From the NCBI GenBank assembly GCA_903913285.1, contig CAIWKO010000035.1, positions 41,132 through 105,131 of the forward strand: a stretch of 64,000 nt of DNA, read 5' to 3'. The notes beneath the pieces were generated by a model, which saw nothing but the letters and a program-made list of their open reading frames with translations, ran no database searches and had not been told where the DNA came from. Positions 63,861 through 64,000 of the stretch are shown here, in pieces. The stretch comes from an uncultured Bacteroidales bacterium (GTDB lineage Bacteria > Bacteroidota > Bacteroidia > Bacteroidales > CAIWKO01). Positions within the stretch are counted from its first letter, which is position 1, and every line of letters begins with the position of its first letter. The position numbers and the translations under genes are program-made.

Positions 63861-64000
63861 TGTAAGCTTCCCCTTTTTTATGACCATTCAAAATTAGAGT
63901 TTTTATTTAAATTTTCATTGCAATATTCCATCGGCGTTTTGTTATTTAAAGCCATATGAGGCCTTTTATAGTTATAATCCATTTTCCATTTTGTGGTTAA
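63861..64000 (-). mobile_element. End of an IS3-family insertion sequence, cut by the window edge
   Basis: The element carries the end of an IS3-type transposase. Its outer end is probably at 63861, where TGTAAGCTTCCCC looks like a TG-starting terminal repeat; two TTAGGGTTAT copies lie just outside (63831-63860). The other end and any target duplication lie outside the window. Confidence 0.55.
63878..64000 (-). CDS. IS3-family transposase (OrfB), C-terminal 40 residues
   Basis: Reading leftwards from 64000, the frame gives WKMDYNYKRPHMALNNKTP and continues MEYCNENLNKNSNFEWS to a TAA at 63878. YNxxRPHxALxxxTPxE is the conserved end of the IS3-type DDE integrase domain, just after the catalytic Glu. 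The gene is open at the window edge, so it is partial only because of the cut and its intactness is unknown. Confidence 0.88.
   Translation of the reverse strand, partial: LTTKWKMDYNYKRPHMALNNKTPMEYCNENLNKNSNFEWS

Overview
The window is a chromosomal segment of an uncultured-looking member of the Bacteroidota, probably near the Bacteroidales. Evidence: four large secreted proteins with type IX secretion (T9SS) sorting domains of both type A and type B, a PorZ homologue next to recO, M16 and M13 metallopeptidases, a sigma-54 gene, and many copies of the Bacteroidota -7 promoter motif TAnnTTTG a short distance before start codons. Genes are tightly packed on both strands.

Layout. 1-7.3 kb: a type B T9SS protein, an unknown 401-aa protein preceded by a 21-bp-repeat ORF, a WYL-domain regulator, a type A T9SS beta-propeller protein and two small paralogous membrane proteins. 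7.4-15.6 kb: one 2723-aa secreted serine protease with PKD/Ig-like modules and five near-identical 75-aa repeats. 15.7-21.3 kb, minus strand: an MIO ammonia-lyase with Cys in place of the usual Ser, hisS, a 43-bp tandem array, then a LOG / WbuC cupin / glycerophosphodiesterase operon. 21.3-27.7 kb: M16 peptidase and O-methyltransferase, a choice-of-anchor L type B protein, a dihydrouridine synthase, a HAD hydrolase and a tRNA(CAU). 27.8-35.8 kb, accessory: unknown proteins, a second 21-bp array, an A/T-rich two-gene module (sigma-like/winged-helix protein plus a HEPN-type DUF3644 protein), two duplicated TPR proteins, a coiled-coil protein and an orphan HicB. 35.8-62.2 kb, mostly core: M16 and M13 peptidases, outer-membrane barrel, PAP2-like protein, rpoN, asnS, dxs, an APC permease, NlpC/P60, CapA, M23, alaS, porZ, recO, aldehyde dehydrogenase, methyltransferase and a large membrane protein. 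62.3-64 kb: a small membrane protein, a palindromic element, a third 21-bp array and the C-terminal end of an IS3-family transposase.

Two things stand out. First, three 21-bp arrays of different sequence each encode an open heptad-repeat ORF whose stop lies 11-12 nt before an ATG on the same strand. Two of them (near 2.8 kb and 63.4 kb) share recognisable flanking sequence on both sides, so they are diverged copies of one locus type with a changed repeat unit. Second, the 30.0-33.2 kb module pairs a putative HEPN RNase (RNKIEH motif) with a protein built from transcription-apparatus-like parts, a good candidate for an undescribed defence or stress system. Neither function can be proven from sequence alone.
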